A DNA stretch of 64,000 nt, taken from an uncultured Flavobacteriaceae bacterium (GTDB lineage: Bacteria; Bacteroidota; Bacteroidia; Flavobacteriales; Flavobacteriaceae). The stretch lies in NCBI GenBank assembly GCA_913065125.1, contig CAJYAG010000005.1, positions 1 through 64,000 of the forward strand. The letters run 5' to 3'. The notes under the pieces were generated by a model. That model did no database searches, had not been told where the DNA came from, and was given only the letters and a program-made list of their open reading frames with translations. Positions 25,559 to 34,462 of the stretch are shown piece after piece; position 1 is the first letter of the stretch, and every line of letters starts with the position of its first letter. A program made the position numbers and the translations under genes.

Positions 25559-26278
25559 ATGTCTCCAATCCTTAGAAAAGAATTCAATTTATTTTTTGCT
25601 TCGCCAATTGCTTATTTAGTAATCGGAGTTTTCTTGTTGGTAAACGGATTGTTTTTATGGGTTTTCAAAGACGACACCAATATTTTAAATGCTGGTTTTG
25701 CCGATTTAAACAGCTTCTTTTTATTAGCACCTTGGATTTTATTATTCTTAATTCCGGCAATAACCATGAAGAGTTTTGCTGACGAATTAAATGCAGGAAC
25801 CATAGAAACCTTGCGCACAAAACCAATAACAGATTGGCAAATTGTGTTGGGTAAATTTACCGCTTCGCTCCTATTAATTGTGGTTGCTTTAACGCCAACA
25901 TTAACCTATGTGTATACAATTATTCAATTAGGAAATCCAGTTGGAAATATTGATTTAGGAAGCACAATTGGTTCGTACATTGGTTTGTTATTTTTAGCAG
26001 CAACCTACACTTCTATTGGATTATTTACGTCAACTTTTTCTAAAAATCAAATTGTTGCATTTATTTTAGGCGTTTTTATAACTTTCTTTTTATTCTACGG
26101 ATTTGATGCCATTTCAGGAATCTTTCCATCCAATAGTTATACCATTCAGTTATTAGGAATCAACGAACATTTTAAAAGTATCAGTCGTGGAGTTATTGAC
26201 ACCAGAGATGTTTTGTACTTTATTTCTGTCAGTGTTTTCTTTTTATTACTAACTAAAAACCAGTTACGTAATGTCTAA
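25559..26278 (+). CDS. gldF: Gliding-associated ABC transporter permease GldF
   Basis: A 239-residue ABC-2 type permease with six membrane helices. The N-terminal PILRKEFNLFFASPIAYLVIG and KSFADELNAGTIETLRTKPITDWQIVLGKF are characteristic of GldF. With GldG and the ATPase GldA it forms an ABC transporter originally linked to gliding motility in Flavobacterium; gldA is not in this window. It overlaps gldG by 8 bp. Confidence 0.92.
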   Translation: MSPILRKEFNLFFASPIAYLVIGVFLLVNGLFLWVFKDDTNILNAGFADLNSFFLLAPWILLFLIPAITMKSFADELNAGTIETLRTKPITDWQIVLGKFTASLLLIVVALTPTLTYVYTIIQLGNPVGNIDLGSTIGSYIGLLFLAATYTSIGLFTSTFSKNQIVAFILGVFITFFLFYGFDAISGIFPSNSYTIQLLGINEHFKSISRGVIDTRDVLYFISVSVFFLLLTKNQLRNV

Positions 26279-27911
26279 GAATTTAAAATTTATTGCAAAA
26301 TTAGTACTTGGTTTACTGTTGATTAATTTTTTAGGAAATCAATTTTACAAACGATTTGATTTAACACAAGACAAACGCTACACGTTAACAAACACAACAA
26401 CTTCAATCATTAAATCTGTTGATAAGGTTTTAAATGTAAAAGTGTATTTAGAAGGTGATTTTCCTTCGGAGTTTAAGCGTTTGCAAATTGAAACAAAACA
26501 GTTTTTAGAAGAACTAAGAGCAGTAAATTCTAACATCAGAATTCAGTTTATCAACCCAGATACTTTTAGAGAAGAGTTAATCAAAAAAGGATTGATTCCG
26601 AGTAGATTAACTGTTGAGGAAGACGGGAAATTATCGGAAGCAATCATATTTCCTTGGGCAGAAATTTCCTATCAAAACAAAATCAATTTGGTAAATTTAT
26701 TACCAAGTTCTAATACCAATTCACAAGATGAACAATTGCAAAATGCAGTTGAAAGCTTAGAGTTTTCCTTTGCAAGCGCCATTAATAATATCAACCGAAA
26801 AAACAAACAAAAAATTGCAGTACTTTCTGGAAATGGTCAGCTAGAAGATGTTTATTTATATAGCTTTTTAAAAGATGTTGCCACCAAATATAGTTTGGCG
26901 AAATTCACCCTAGATTCTGTGTTGACAAATCCACAAAAAACATTAAAAGATTTATCGAGTTTTGATTTGGCAATTATTGCAAAACCAACCATTAAATTTT
27001 CTGATGAAGAAAAATTAACGCTCGATCAGTTTATAACAAATGGGGGGAAAACGTTGTGGATGATTGACAATGTACAAGCAGATCAAGACAGTTTATTGCA
27101 AACAGGAAAAATGCTTGCATACCCGAGGGATTTGAATTTAACCGATTTATTATTTGCGTACGGAGTAAGAATTAACACCACAATTATTAAAGATTCTTAT
27201 GCAGCAAAAATTCCGTTAGCAACCGGAAATGTTGGAAATCAAACGCAGTTTCAATATTTACCTTGGGTTTTTCATCCGTTGGTAAACGGAAATGCAGATC
27301 ATCCAATTACAAAGAATATTCGCCCTGTACGTTTGCAATTTACTACTCAGATTGACACCTTAAAAAACAACATCAAAAAAACGCCTTTATTAGCAACATC
27401 TTTATTGTCTGGAAAATTAGGAACACCAAATTTTGTAGATTTAAAAACGATTGCTGATGAGCAAAATCCAAACGAATATAAAAGCGGGAAACTATTAACT
27501 GCTGTGTTGTTGGAAGGCAAATTTAACTCTGCTTACAAAAACAGAATAAAACCTTTTAAAACATCGCTTTACAAAGAACAAAGTACTGCAAACAAAATGG
27601 TTGTTATTGCTGACGGAGATATTGCGAAAAATCAAATATTAAAAAACCAACCCTACGATTTATCAACCGATAAATGGACGCAAGAAACTTTTGGAAACAA
27701 AGAATTTCTATTAAATACGGTAGATTATTTATTAGATGATGATGGCTTAATCAACCTGAGAAATAAATCTCTTAAAATTAATTTATTAGACAAACAAAAA
27801 GCTTTTCAAGAACGTTCTTACTGGCAATTTTTTAATGTTCTTTTACCTTTACTTTTATTAGCTATCTTTGGTTTTGTATTTAATTATTTAAGAAAAAGGA
27901 AATACACTTAA
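26271..27911 (+). CDS. gldG: Gliding motility-associated ABC transporter substrate-binding protein GldG
   Basis: A 546-residue protein anchored by an N-terminal helix (about residues 7-25) and a C-terminal helix (about 517-538), with a large periplasmic domain between them. NQFYKRFDLTQDKRYTLTNTT at the start, VKVYLEGDFPSEFKRL and the QEKIAVLSGNGQ-like segment (KQKIAVLSGNGQLED) match GldG. It partners GldF, whose gene it overlaps by 8 bp. Whether this strain glides cannot be told from two genes. Confidence 0.93.
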   Translation: MSKNLKFIAKLVLGLLLINFLGNQFYKRFDLTQDKRYTLTNTTTSIIKSVDKVLNVKVYLEGDFPSEFKRLQIETKQFLEELRAVNSNIRIQFINPDTFREELIKKGLIPSRLTVEEDGKLSEAIIFPWAEISYQNKINLVNLLPSSNTNSQDEQLQNAVESLEFSFASAINNINRKNKQKIAVLSGNGQLEDVYLYSFLKDVATKYSLAKFTLDSVLTNPQKTLKDLSSFDLAIIAKPTIKFSDEEKLTLDQFITNGGKTLWMIDNVQADQDSLLQTGKMLAYPRDLNLTDLLFAYGVRINTTIIKDSYAAKIPLATGNVGNQTQFQYLPWVFHPLVNGNADHPITKNIRPVRLQFTTQIDTLKNNIKKTPLLATSLLSGKLGTPNFVDLKTIADEQNPNEYKSGKLLTAVLLEGKFNSAYKNRIKPFKTSLYKEQSTANKMVVIADGDIAKNQILKNQPYDLSTDKWTQETFGNKEFLLNTVDYLLDDDGLINLRNKSLKINLLDKQKAFQERSYWQFFNVLLPLLLLAIFGFVFNYLRKRKYT

Positions 27912-27978
27912 AAGTTAAATTGTAACAAACAAGTTAACTTTTCGTCGTTTTATTAATACCTAAATACTTCTTTTAATA

Positions 27979-29235
27979 ATGAATCAGTCTAAAACATTTT
28001 TTCTCGGCATATTGTTTTTAGTTGCAATTTTTGCATCCTTTAAAATGTATAAAAGTGAGCAAATTCAGGCACAACATAAAAATGATTTAATTGAACTTTC
28101 TGGCGTTCAATATGGTTTGTTAAATGTTGATACTTGGGAAAACTTATTGGCAGACATTATTGTTGTTAAACTTGAAGATTTTGAAAATGATGATGTTGAT
28201 GACGAAGAAATGAAGAAAAACGTTTCTGAATTATTAAAAACATTGGTTGATGATTATGAAAAGACGGTAGAAAAGAAAAATGCTGGTGGACTTTTTGCTT
28301 CCGTAAAAAAAACACTATATGCTTCTGCTTTTGACGGAATAAGAGATGATATTCCTGCGCTTACCGAAAAAGTAATGGCTTTTTTAGATGTTAAAAATAA
28401 TAAAGACGGAATAAAAGAATATATTGTTTTACTCTTAAAAAAGTACACAAATAATTCTTTTTCAAGAACAGATTACTCGAAAGTAAATACAATCATCAAA
28501 AAACACGAAGGTACAACTAGCGAAAACACAGCTGCTATTTTACAAGAAAAAATCACCACTAAAAACAAGGCATCAAAAATTTACAAGATTGTTTTAATAA
28601 TCGCTTTTTTCGGATTTGTTTTACTGCTTTTCTTCGCTAAAAATTTTTCGAAATTAGCATATTTAATAACTATCTTTTTTAGCTTTCTTTTACTGTTTTT
28701 GGGAGTTACATTACCAATGATAGAAATTGATGCTCGCATTTCTGAAATTAGCTTTTCGTTTTTAAATGAAACTATCATTTTTAAAAATCAAGTGTTGTTC
28801 TACAAAAGTAAAAGTATTTACGAAGTGGTAACATTAATGATGGCACAACGTAAATTTGATTTAATTGCAGTTGGAACATTAATCTTTTTGTTTAGTGTGT
28901 TGTTTCCAATCACAAAATTAATTTCTTCAATCTTATTTTTAAGTAGTCAAAAATTAAAAGAGCATAAAATCATTCGGTTTTTCATTTTTAAAACGGGTAA
29001 ATGGTCAATGGCAGACGTTTTTGTAATTGCAATCATTATGGCGTATATTGGTTTTGAAGGAATTGTTACCGATCAACTAAATCAATTAGAATCGTTTACT
29101 GAATCTGCAGACATTTTAACAACGAACAATTCTAGCGTTCTCTTCGGATTCTTTTCTTTTACGGCTTTTGTATTGTTAAGCATTGCCATTTCTCACAAAC
29201 TACATCAAAATAAAGCTACTCTAAAAAACATTTAA
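27979..29235 (+). CDS. Paraquat-inducible protein A-like membrane protein
   Basis: A 418-residue membrane protein. The first helix (about 5-23) is followed by a roughly 170-residue acidic and helical extracytoplasmic domain that is unusual for the family, then about five helices. The C-terminal half carries the PqiA pattern: LGVTLPMIEI, VTLMMAQRKFDLIAVGTLIFLFSVLFPITKLI, KWSMADVFVIAIIMAYIGF. PqiA proteins act with MCE proteins in lipid transport between membranes; no pqiB is nearby. It follows gldG by 67 bp. Confidence 0.8.
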   Translation: MNQSKTFFLGILFLVAIFASFKMYKSEQIQAQHKNDLIELSGVQYGLLNVDTWENLLADIIVVKLEDFENDDVDDEEMKKNVSELLKTLVDDYEKTVEKKNAGGLFASVKKTLYASAFDGIRDDIPALTEKVMAFLDVKNNKDGIKEYIVLLLKKYTNNSFSRTDYSKVNTIIKKHEGTTSENTAAILQEKITTKNKASKIYKIVLIIAFFGFVLLLFFAKNFSKLAYLITIFFSFLLLFLGVTLPMIEIDARISEISFSFLNETIIFKNQVLFYKSKSIYEVVTLMMAQRKFDLIAVGTLIFLFSVLFPITKLISSILFLSSQKLKEHKIIRFFIFKTGKWSMADVFVIAIIMAYIGFEGIVTDQLNQLESFTESADILTTNNSSVLFGFFSFTAFVLLSIAISHKLHQNKATLKNI

Positions 29236-29286
29236 GAGAGAAAGTCATACATTTTAACTATTTTTAGTTTTTAATTAATCTTTTTG

Positions 29287-29517
29287 ATGATGAAAACAAT
29301 GACTTGTAAACAATTAGGTGGCGCTTGTGATGTAGCTTTCTCTGCAACTACTTTTAAAGAAATTGCAGAATTAAGCAAACAACACGGAATGGAAATGTTT
29401 CAAAAACAAGACGTTGCACATATGCAAGCCATGGGAAAAATGCAAGAGTTAATGCAATCTCCAGAAGCGATGCAACAATGGTTTTCTGAACGTCAAAAAG
29501 AATTTGAAACGTTGTAA
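29287..29517 (+). CDS. DUF1059 domain small protein
   Basis: A 76-residue protein. The pattern MTCKQLGGACDVAFSATTFKEIAELSKQHGMEMF matches DUF1059 (two Cys about six apart, a beta strand, then a helix with a His). The C-terminal about 30 residues are a Met/Gln-rich helix (HMQAMGKMQELMQSPEAMQQW) that extends beyond the usual domain. The ATG at 29287 is preferred over a TTG just before it; an ATG one codon later is also possible. It is 21 bp before the dienelactone hydrolase gene. Function unknown. Confidence 0.75.
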   Translation: MMKTMTCKQLGGACDVAFSATTFKEIAELSKQHGMEMFQKQDVAHMQAMGKMQELMQSPEAMQQWFSERQKEFETL

Positions 29518-29538
29518 AATTTTAAAAACAAGCACATC

Positions 29539-30426
29539 ATGAAAAAACTCACCAAAGAAGACATTTCTCCAGAAGTTTTTGATTTATATGACGATTATGC
29601 TCATAATAAAATCGACAGAAGAGGTTTTATAGAAAAATTAGGATTGTACGCAGTAGCAGGAATTACCGTTCCGTCTTTACTAAGTTTTATGTCGCCAAAT
29701 TACAAAGACACAAGTACTGTAAATTCTGATGATGAACGCATAGATTCTGATTACATCAATTACAATTCTCCAAAAGGTGGCGGAACTATCAAAGGACTGT
29801 TATCAACTCCAAAAAATGTTTCTAAGAAATTACCCGGAGTTGTAGTTGTTCACGAAAATCGTGGATTAAATCCATATATTGAAGATGTTGGTCGCAGAGC
29901 TGCTGTTGATGGTTTTATTTCGTTAGCTCCAGATGCTTTAAGTCCGCTTGGTGGTTATCCAGGAAATGATGATGATGGAAGAACTATGCAACGCAAACGC
30001 AATCAAAATGAAATGTTAGAAGATTTTATTGCAGCATTTGAATATTTAAAAAATCATAAAGATTGTAACGGAAAAATTGGAGTTGTTGGGTTTTGTTTTG
30101 GCGGATGGATTTCGAACATGATGGCTGTTAAAATTCCTGATTTAGCTGCTGCAGTACCATATTACGGAAGACAACCAAATGATGAAGATGCAGCAAAAGT
30201 AAAAGCACCTTTATTACTACAATATGCAGGTTTAGATAAAAGAGTAAATGCAGGTTGGGAAGCTTATGAGAAGGTGTTAAAAGCAAATAATATTGAACAT
30301 CAAGCACATTTTTATCCAAATGTAAATCATGGTTTCCATAACAATACAACGCCAAGATTTGACAGACCAGCAGCAGATTTATCATGGAAAAGAACGATTG
30401 ATTTTTTTAAAGAAAAGCTGAGTTAA
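29539..30426 (+). CDS. Dienelactone hydrolase family protein with Tat-like N-terminus
   Basis: A 295-residue alpha/beta hydrolase. The nucleophile Cys is in GVVGFCFGGW; the acid Asp is near LLQYAGLDKRVN and the His in FYPNVNHGFHN, giving the Cys-Asp-His triad of the family. The N-terminus has DRRGFIEKLG (Arg pair at 27-28) followed by a hydrophobic stretch, a pattern like a twin-arginine export signal, so an extracytoplasmic location is likely. The substrate is an ester or lactone of unknown type. It is 6 bp before the PAP2 gene. Confidence 0.85.
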   Translation: MKKLTKEDISPEVFDLYDDYAHNKIDRRGFIEKLGLYAVAGITVPSLLSFMSPNYKDTSTVNSDDERIDSDYINYNSPKGGGTIKGLLSTPKNVSKKLPGVVVVHENRGLNPYIEDVGRRAAVDGFISLAPDALSPLGGYPGNDDDGRTMQRKRNQNEMLEDFIAAFEYLKNHKDCNGKIGVVGFCFGGWISNMMAVKIPDLAAAVPYYGRQPNDEDAAKVKAPLLLQYAGLDKRVNAGWEAYEKVLKANNIEHQAHFYPNVNHGFHNNTTPRFDRPAADLSWKRTIDFFKEKLS

Positions 30427-30432
30427 GTATTT

Positions 30433-31302
30433 ATGAAAAGATTTCTTAAAATCGATTTCCTTTTTTTAGGATTTCTTTTAGTTACAACCATTTTATTAAT
30501 TTGCTCTTGGAATCAAACAGAAAATGTTATTGAATTATTAATTGTAAGAGGAATTGTTTTTACATTGAGTTTGGGTTTTATTTTTCTAAATCCGATTGTA
30601 AAATTTTCTCTATTTAATCTTTTTAGAAATATCTATCCAGTAGTATTTGCTGGATATTTTTATACAGAAACTGTACATTATAATAAATTGTTTTTTAATA
30701 ATTTAGATTCCATATTTATAGAAATCGATCAATGGATTTTTGGTTTTCAGCCAAGTATCAAATTTTATGAATATTTTTCTAGTTCATGGTTTTCAGAACT
30801 CATGTATTTTGGATATTTTTCATTTTATTGTATCATAATTGGTTTTATTTTTTTCATTTTATTTAAAAGGAAAACTTTTTTTTTAGAAAATGTATTTAAA
30901 GTTACTTTTTCATTGTTATTTTTCTATTCTATTTTTGCTCTTTTCCCTTCTGCAGGCCCACAATTTTATTTCGATGTACCAGAAAGAACAGTTCCAACAA
31001 AGGGTTATATTTTTCAAAAAATAATGCATGCAATTCAAGCTAGTGCAGAACAACCAACTGGAGCTTTTCCAAGTTCTCATGTAGGTGTAACAGTAGTTAT
31101 TTTACTATTGGCTAGAAAAACATTGCCGTTGTTTTTTAAAATTTGTTTGCCAATAACTTTCCTTTTAATTCTATCAACTGTTTACATCAAAGCGCATTAT
31201 GCAGTTGATGCAATATTCGGACTTTTAATTGCGCCATTCATCTTATATGTTGCAGATTTTGTGTATCATTATCAATTCAAAAAGAAAATTTTTTCAAAAT
31301 AA
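30433..31302 (+). CDS. PAP2 family membrane phosphatase
   Basis: A 289-residue protein with about six to seven membrane helices and the phosphatase motifs GAFPSSHVG (motif 2) and KAHYAVDAIFG (motif 3). Motif 1 (K-x6-RP) is not clear. Members dephosphorylate undecaprenyl diphosphate, phosphatidate or act as inositol phosphoceramide synthase-like enzymes. The layout with the long N-terminal membrane part and the motif FYSIFALFPSAGPQFYF resembles the latter group, so a lipid head-group transferase is possible. It is followed by the GNAT-like and MFS genes with almost no spacing. Confidence 0.8.
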   Translation: MKRFLKIDFLFLGFLLVTTILLICSWNQTENVIELLIVRGIVFTLSLGFIFLNPIVKFSLFNLFRNIYPVVFAGYFYTETVHYNKLFFNNLDSIFIEIDQWIFGFQPSIKFYEYFSSSWFSELMYFGYFSFYCIIIGFIFFILFKRKTFFLENVFKVTFSLLFFYSIFALFPSAGPQFYFDVPERTVPTKGYIFQKIMHAIQASAEQPTGAFPSSHVGVTVVILLLARKTLPLFFKICLPITFLLILSTVYIKAHYAVDAIFGLLIAPFILYVADFVYHYQFKKKIFSK

Positions 31303-31306
31303 ATTT

Positions 31307-32425
31307 ATGATTCATCTTAGAGAAGTCGAAAACTATAAAGATTTAAGAACTTTTATAAAACTACCTTATAAAATTCATAAAAATCATAAAGAATGGTTGC
31401 CACCGTTAGTAACAGATGAATTTAAAGTGTTTGATAAAAAGAAAAATCATTCTTTTGAACACTGCGACACCATTATGTATTTAGCATTTAAAAACGGAGA
31501 AGTTGTTGGGCGAATCATGGGGATTATCAATCATGTTTACAACAAAGGAAACAATGAAAAGAATGCTCGTTTTTGCTATTTAGAATGTTATGATGATGCT
31601 GAAGTTTTTGATAAACTAATTGAAGCAATTGAACTTTGGGGGAAAGAAAAAAATATGGAAAACATTGTTGGTCCATTAGGTTTTTCTGATAAAGATCCAC
31701 AAGGTTTTTTATTAAAAGGTTTTGATGACCCTATGACTGTTATGGTTACAAATTGTAGTTTTGACTACATGATTCCACATACTGAAAGAAACGGGTTTAA
31801 AAAGAAACTAGATTTGTTTCAATATCGAGTTCAGCTTGAAGAAAAAACAGCAGACATTTATATCAGAATTGCAGAACGCGCAACAGCTAGAGGTTTTAAA
31901 ATTGTAGCGTTTACAAAATCAAAAGAAATAAAACCATACGTTAAAACGGTCTTTAATTTAATCAACGAAACATACACAGATATTTACGGCTTTGCTCCTT
32001 TAGATGATAGAGAAGCAACAGAGTTTTCGAACAGGTTTTTACCATTATTAAATCCGAATTATATCAAATTGGTAAAAGATAAAAATGATGAAGTTGTTGC
32101 CTTTGTTGTAGCAATGCCAAACATAAGCGAGGGTTTTAAAAAAGCAAACGGAAGAATTTTACCTTTCGGTTTTTTGCATATTTTAAAAGCGTTAAAAACA
32201 TCTACACAACTAGATATGTTGTTGGGTTGTGTAAAGCAAAATATTCAAAATTCTGGCTTAGATGCTTTAATGGCAGTTTCGCTATTTGATTCAGCCAGAA
32301 AAGGAAATTTAACTGTAATGGACAGCCATTTAATTATGGAAGATAATATAAAAATGCGCGCAGTGATGGAACGCATGAATCACGAAGTATATAAGAAATA
32401 TCGAATTTTCGAAAAAGCTTTATGA
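31307..32425 (+). CDS. GNAT-fold protein (YghO-like)
   Basis: A 372-residue cytoplasmic protein with two GNAT-like halves: an N-terminal half with HKNHKEWLPPLVTDEFKVFD, VVGRIMGIINHVYN and ENIVGPLGFSDKDPQGFL, and a C-terminal half with FVVAMPNISEGFKKANGRILPFGF. This is the pattern of the YghO-like family, which is thought to be acyl- or acetyltransferase related. The reading frame extends 26 codons upstream into the PAP2 gene, but the ATG at 31307, 4 bp after the PAP2 stop, is the likely start. It overlaps the MFS gene by 4 bp (ATGA). Substrate unknown; the neighbours suggest lipid metabolism. Confidence 0.75.
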   Translation: MIHLREVENYKDLRTFIKLPYKIHKNHKEWLPPLVTDEFKVFDKKKNHSFEHCDTIMYLAFKNGEVVGRIMGIINHVYNKGNNEKNARFCYLECYDDAEVFDKLIEAIELWGKEKNMENIVGPLGFSDKDPQGFLLKGFDDPMTVMVTNCSFDYMIPHTERNGFKKKLDLFQYRVQLEEKTADIYIRIAERATARGFKIVAFTKSKEIKPYVKTVFNLINETYTDIYGFAPLDDREATEFSNRFLPLLNPNYIKLVKDKNDEVVAFVVAMPNISEGFKKANGRILPFGFLHILKALKTSTQLDMLLGCVKQNIQNSGLDALMAVSLFDSARKGNLTVMDSHLIMEDNIKMRAVMERMNHEVYKKYRIFEKAL

Positions 32426-33624
32426 ATATAAAACCAACACTTGGCTTAAAAGAAAATTGGGTTCAGTTTACAATTTTGGTAATTGTAAATGCTTTTGTTG
32501 GCGGAATGGTTGGTTTAGAACGTACTATTTTTCCAAAATTTGCCGAACTCGAATTTGGCATCGCTTCTAAAACTGCAATGCTGTCTTTTATTATTGCATT
32601 CGGAATTACAAAAGCAATTACCAATTATTTTACAGGAAAATTAGCCAACAAATACGGTCGAAAAAACTTGTTGATTTTAGGTTGGTTTTTTGCAATTCCC
32701 ATTCCTTTTATTTTGATGAATGCTACACATTGGAATTGGGTAATTTTCGCCAATATTTTATTGGGAATCAATCAAGGTTTAACTTGGAGTAGCACTGTTG
32801 TTATGAAGATTGATTTAGTTGGAGAAAAAGACAGAGGTTTGGCAATGGGAATTAACGAATTTGCTGGTTATTTTGCAGTCGGGGTTGTGGCTTTTTTAAC
32901 CGGAATTGTGGCGCAGAAATACGGCATAACTCCATATCCATTTTATATCGGAATTGGAATTTCTATTGTTGGATTATTACTGTCGATTTTGTTTGTAAAA
33001 GACACACGAAAATTTGTAAATCAAGAACAAAAAATCGACACCACAAAAAAGTTAGAAAACGTCTTTTTAGAAACCACTTTTAAGAATAAAAATTTAAGCG
33101 CAATTACGCAAGCTGGTTTGGTAAATAACTTAAATGACGGAATGATTTGGGGTTTATTACCCATTTTATTAATCAGTTTGCAATTCGACACCAAAAGTAT
33201 TGGAATTGTTGCTGCGGTTTATCCTTCTGTTTGGGGAATTGGACAATTATTCACAGGGAAAATGTCTGATGTGTATTCTAAAAAGTACATGTTGTTTTGG
33301 GGAATGTTATTGCAAGGAATTGCAATTACTTCAATCGTGTACACAACCAACTTTTTAAGTTTGGTTTTTATTGCAGCTATTTTAGGATTAGGAACTGCGT
33401 TGGTGTATCCAACATTTTTATCAGCAATTGCAGCAACTACTACTCCAACACAACGAGCAGAAAGTATTGGCGTATTTCGTTTATGGCGAGATTTAGGATA
33501 CGCAATTGGCGCTATTGTATCAGGAATTATTGCTGATGTTTGGGGAATTGAATACGCCATTATTTCCATCGGAATGATTACAATTCTATCTTCTTTTGTC
33601 ATTAAGTTTAGAATGACGGAATAA
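32422..33624 (+). CDS. MFS transporter
   Basis: A 400-residue transporter with 12 predicted helices. The MFS loop motif is visible between helices 2 and 3 (GKLANKYGRKNLLILG) and again in the second half (GKMSDVYSKKYML). The substrate is not evident. It starts inside the stop of the GNAT-like gene and so belongs to the PAP2-GNAT-MFS unit; a lipid or metabolite carrier is possible. It converges with the XRE regulator gene 25 bp away. Confidence 0.85.
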   Translation: MNIKPTLGLKENWVQFTILVIVNAFVGGMVGLERTIFPKFAELEFGIASKTAMLSFIIAFGITKAITNYFTGKLANKYGRKNLLILGWFFAIPIPFILMNATHWNWVIFANILLGINQGLTWSSTVVMKIDLVGEKDRGLAMGINEFAGYFAVGVVAFLTGIVAQKYGITPYPFYIGIGISIVGLLLSILFVKDTRKFVNQEQKIDTTKKLENVFLETTFKNKNLSAITQAGLVNNLNDGMIWGLLPILLISLQFDTKSIGIVAAVYPSVWGIGQLFTGKMSDVYSKKYMLFWGMLLQGIAITSIVYTTNFLSLVFIAAILGLGTALVYPTFLSAIAATTTPTQRAESIGVFRLWRDLGYAIGAIVSGIIADVWGIEYAIISIGMITILSSFVIKFRMTE

Positions 33625-33649
33625 AAAAACAACCTTTCTGCTGTTTGTA

Positions 33650-33850
33650 TTAATCATCATCTTCTAATGTAAATATATTTTCTACCGGTTCATTAAACAG
33701 TTTTGCAATTTTCAACGCCAACACTGTAGACGGAACGTATTTTCCTTTTTCTATTGCATTGATTGATTGTCTTGTGACTCCAATTTTATCAGCTAAATCA
33801 GCCTGCGTTAATTCGTGAATTGCTCTTTGTACTTTTAATCTATTCTTCAT
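33650..33850 (-). CDS. XRE family transcriptional regulator
   Basis: A 66-residue single-domain regulator: LTQADLADKIGVTRQSINAIEKGKYVPS is the Cro/C1-type helix-turn-helix, followed by LALKIAKLFNEPVENIF. It overlaps the upstream membrane-protein gene by 11 bp, a pairing often seen in which the two genes are translated together. The likely operator region upstream carries three TTACTTT repeats, suggesting autoregulation. Confidence 0.9.
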   Translation of the reverse strand: MKNRLKVQRAIHELTQADLADKIGVTRQSINAIEKGKYVPSTVLALKIAKLFNEPVENIFTLEDDD

Positions 33851-34310
33851 GATGCAAATATTTTGATTTTAACACACTAAAACGGATGACAAAAAACAAC
33901 AATGGTGTAAACATATTAAAAAATAATATATGTAAGAAACTCGTATCATACACAAATAAAATTGCAATAAACAAAATGCTATAATTTACAAACAATGCCC
34001 AAACTAACGAGTCTTTTCTCAATTTATAAATAAATTCATCTTCAATTTTCTCTTTGGTAAAACCAATTAGAAAACCACCGACAATGATGAATATTGAAAC
34101 CAATTCATCAAAAAAACCATTTTCAATAATCTTAAAAAATGAAGGGTCCTTAAAAATTGGGTCATCATAGATTGATAGCACTTTTATTTTTAAAATTTCT
34201 GTCGGTTCAAAATCTGTAGCAATAATAAAAAGTCCACCTAAAATACCTAAGATGAATAAAATCCAACCTAACTTTTTGTATTTGTTTGGTAATAAATAAT
34301 TTGTCTTCAT
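33840..34310 (-). CDS. Four-helix membrane protein paired with the XRE regulator
   Basis: A 156-residue protein with about four hydrophobic helices (near residues 12-28, 68-84, 103-120, 128-145) and short charged loops. I do not recognise a named family. Its 3' end overlaps the XRE regulator by 11 bp, so the two are coexpressed; the membrane protein may respond to or modify the regulator's signal. This is inference from gene order. Confidence 0.7.
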   Translation of the reverse strand: MKTNYLLPNKYKKLGWILFILGILGGLFIIATDFEPTEILKIKVLSIYDDPIFKDPSFFKIIENGFFDELVSIFIIVGGFLIGFTKEKIEDEFIYKLRKDSLVWALFVNYSILFIAILFVYDTSFLHILFFNMFTPLLFFVIRFSVLKSKYLHHEE

Positions 34311-34368
34311 ATTTTCTGATTTTAATATTATGAGACAAATGTAATAAAAATATTACAAAAAGTATAGT

Positions 34369-34401
34369 TTACTTTACTTTATGTAATATAAAAGTTACTT
34401 T
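34369..34401 (-). promoter_or_regulatory. TTACTTT repeats upstream of the XRE operon
   Basis: TTACTTT occurs at 34369-34375, 34374-34380 and 34395-34401, upstream of a -7 match (TACATTTG on the minus strand, 34336-34343) and the ATG at 34310. Repeated heptamers in such a place are likely regulator sites, most simply for the XRE protein. Confidence 0.4.
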
Positions 34402-34462
34402 AAGTCATAAAAAAAGACAGAAACTGAGTTACTGCCTAATCTTTTAAGGTTATAAAATATTT

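Noticed and set aside
25559-27911. Complete gliding apparatus
   Set aside because: Only gldF and gldG are present; gldA, gldJ-N and spr genes are not in the window, so motility cannot be inferred.
33219-33632. 137-codon minus-strand frame inside the MFS gene
   Set aside because: Fully antisense to a well-supported transporter with clear MFS motifs.
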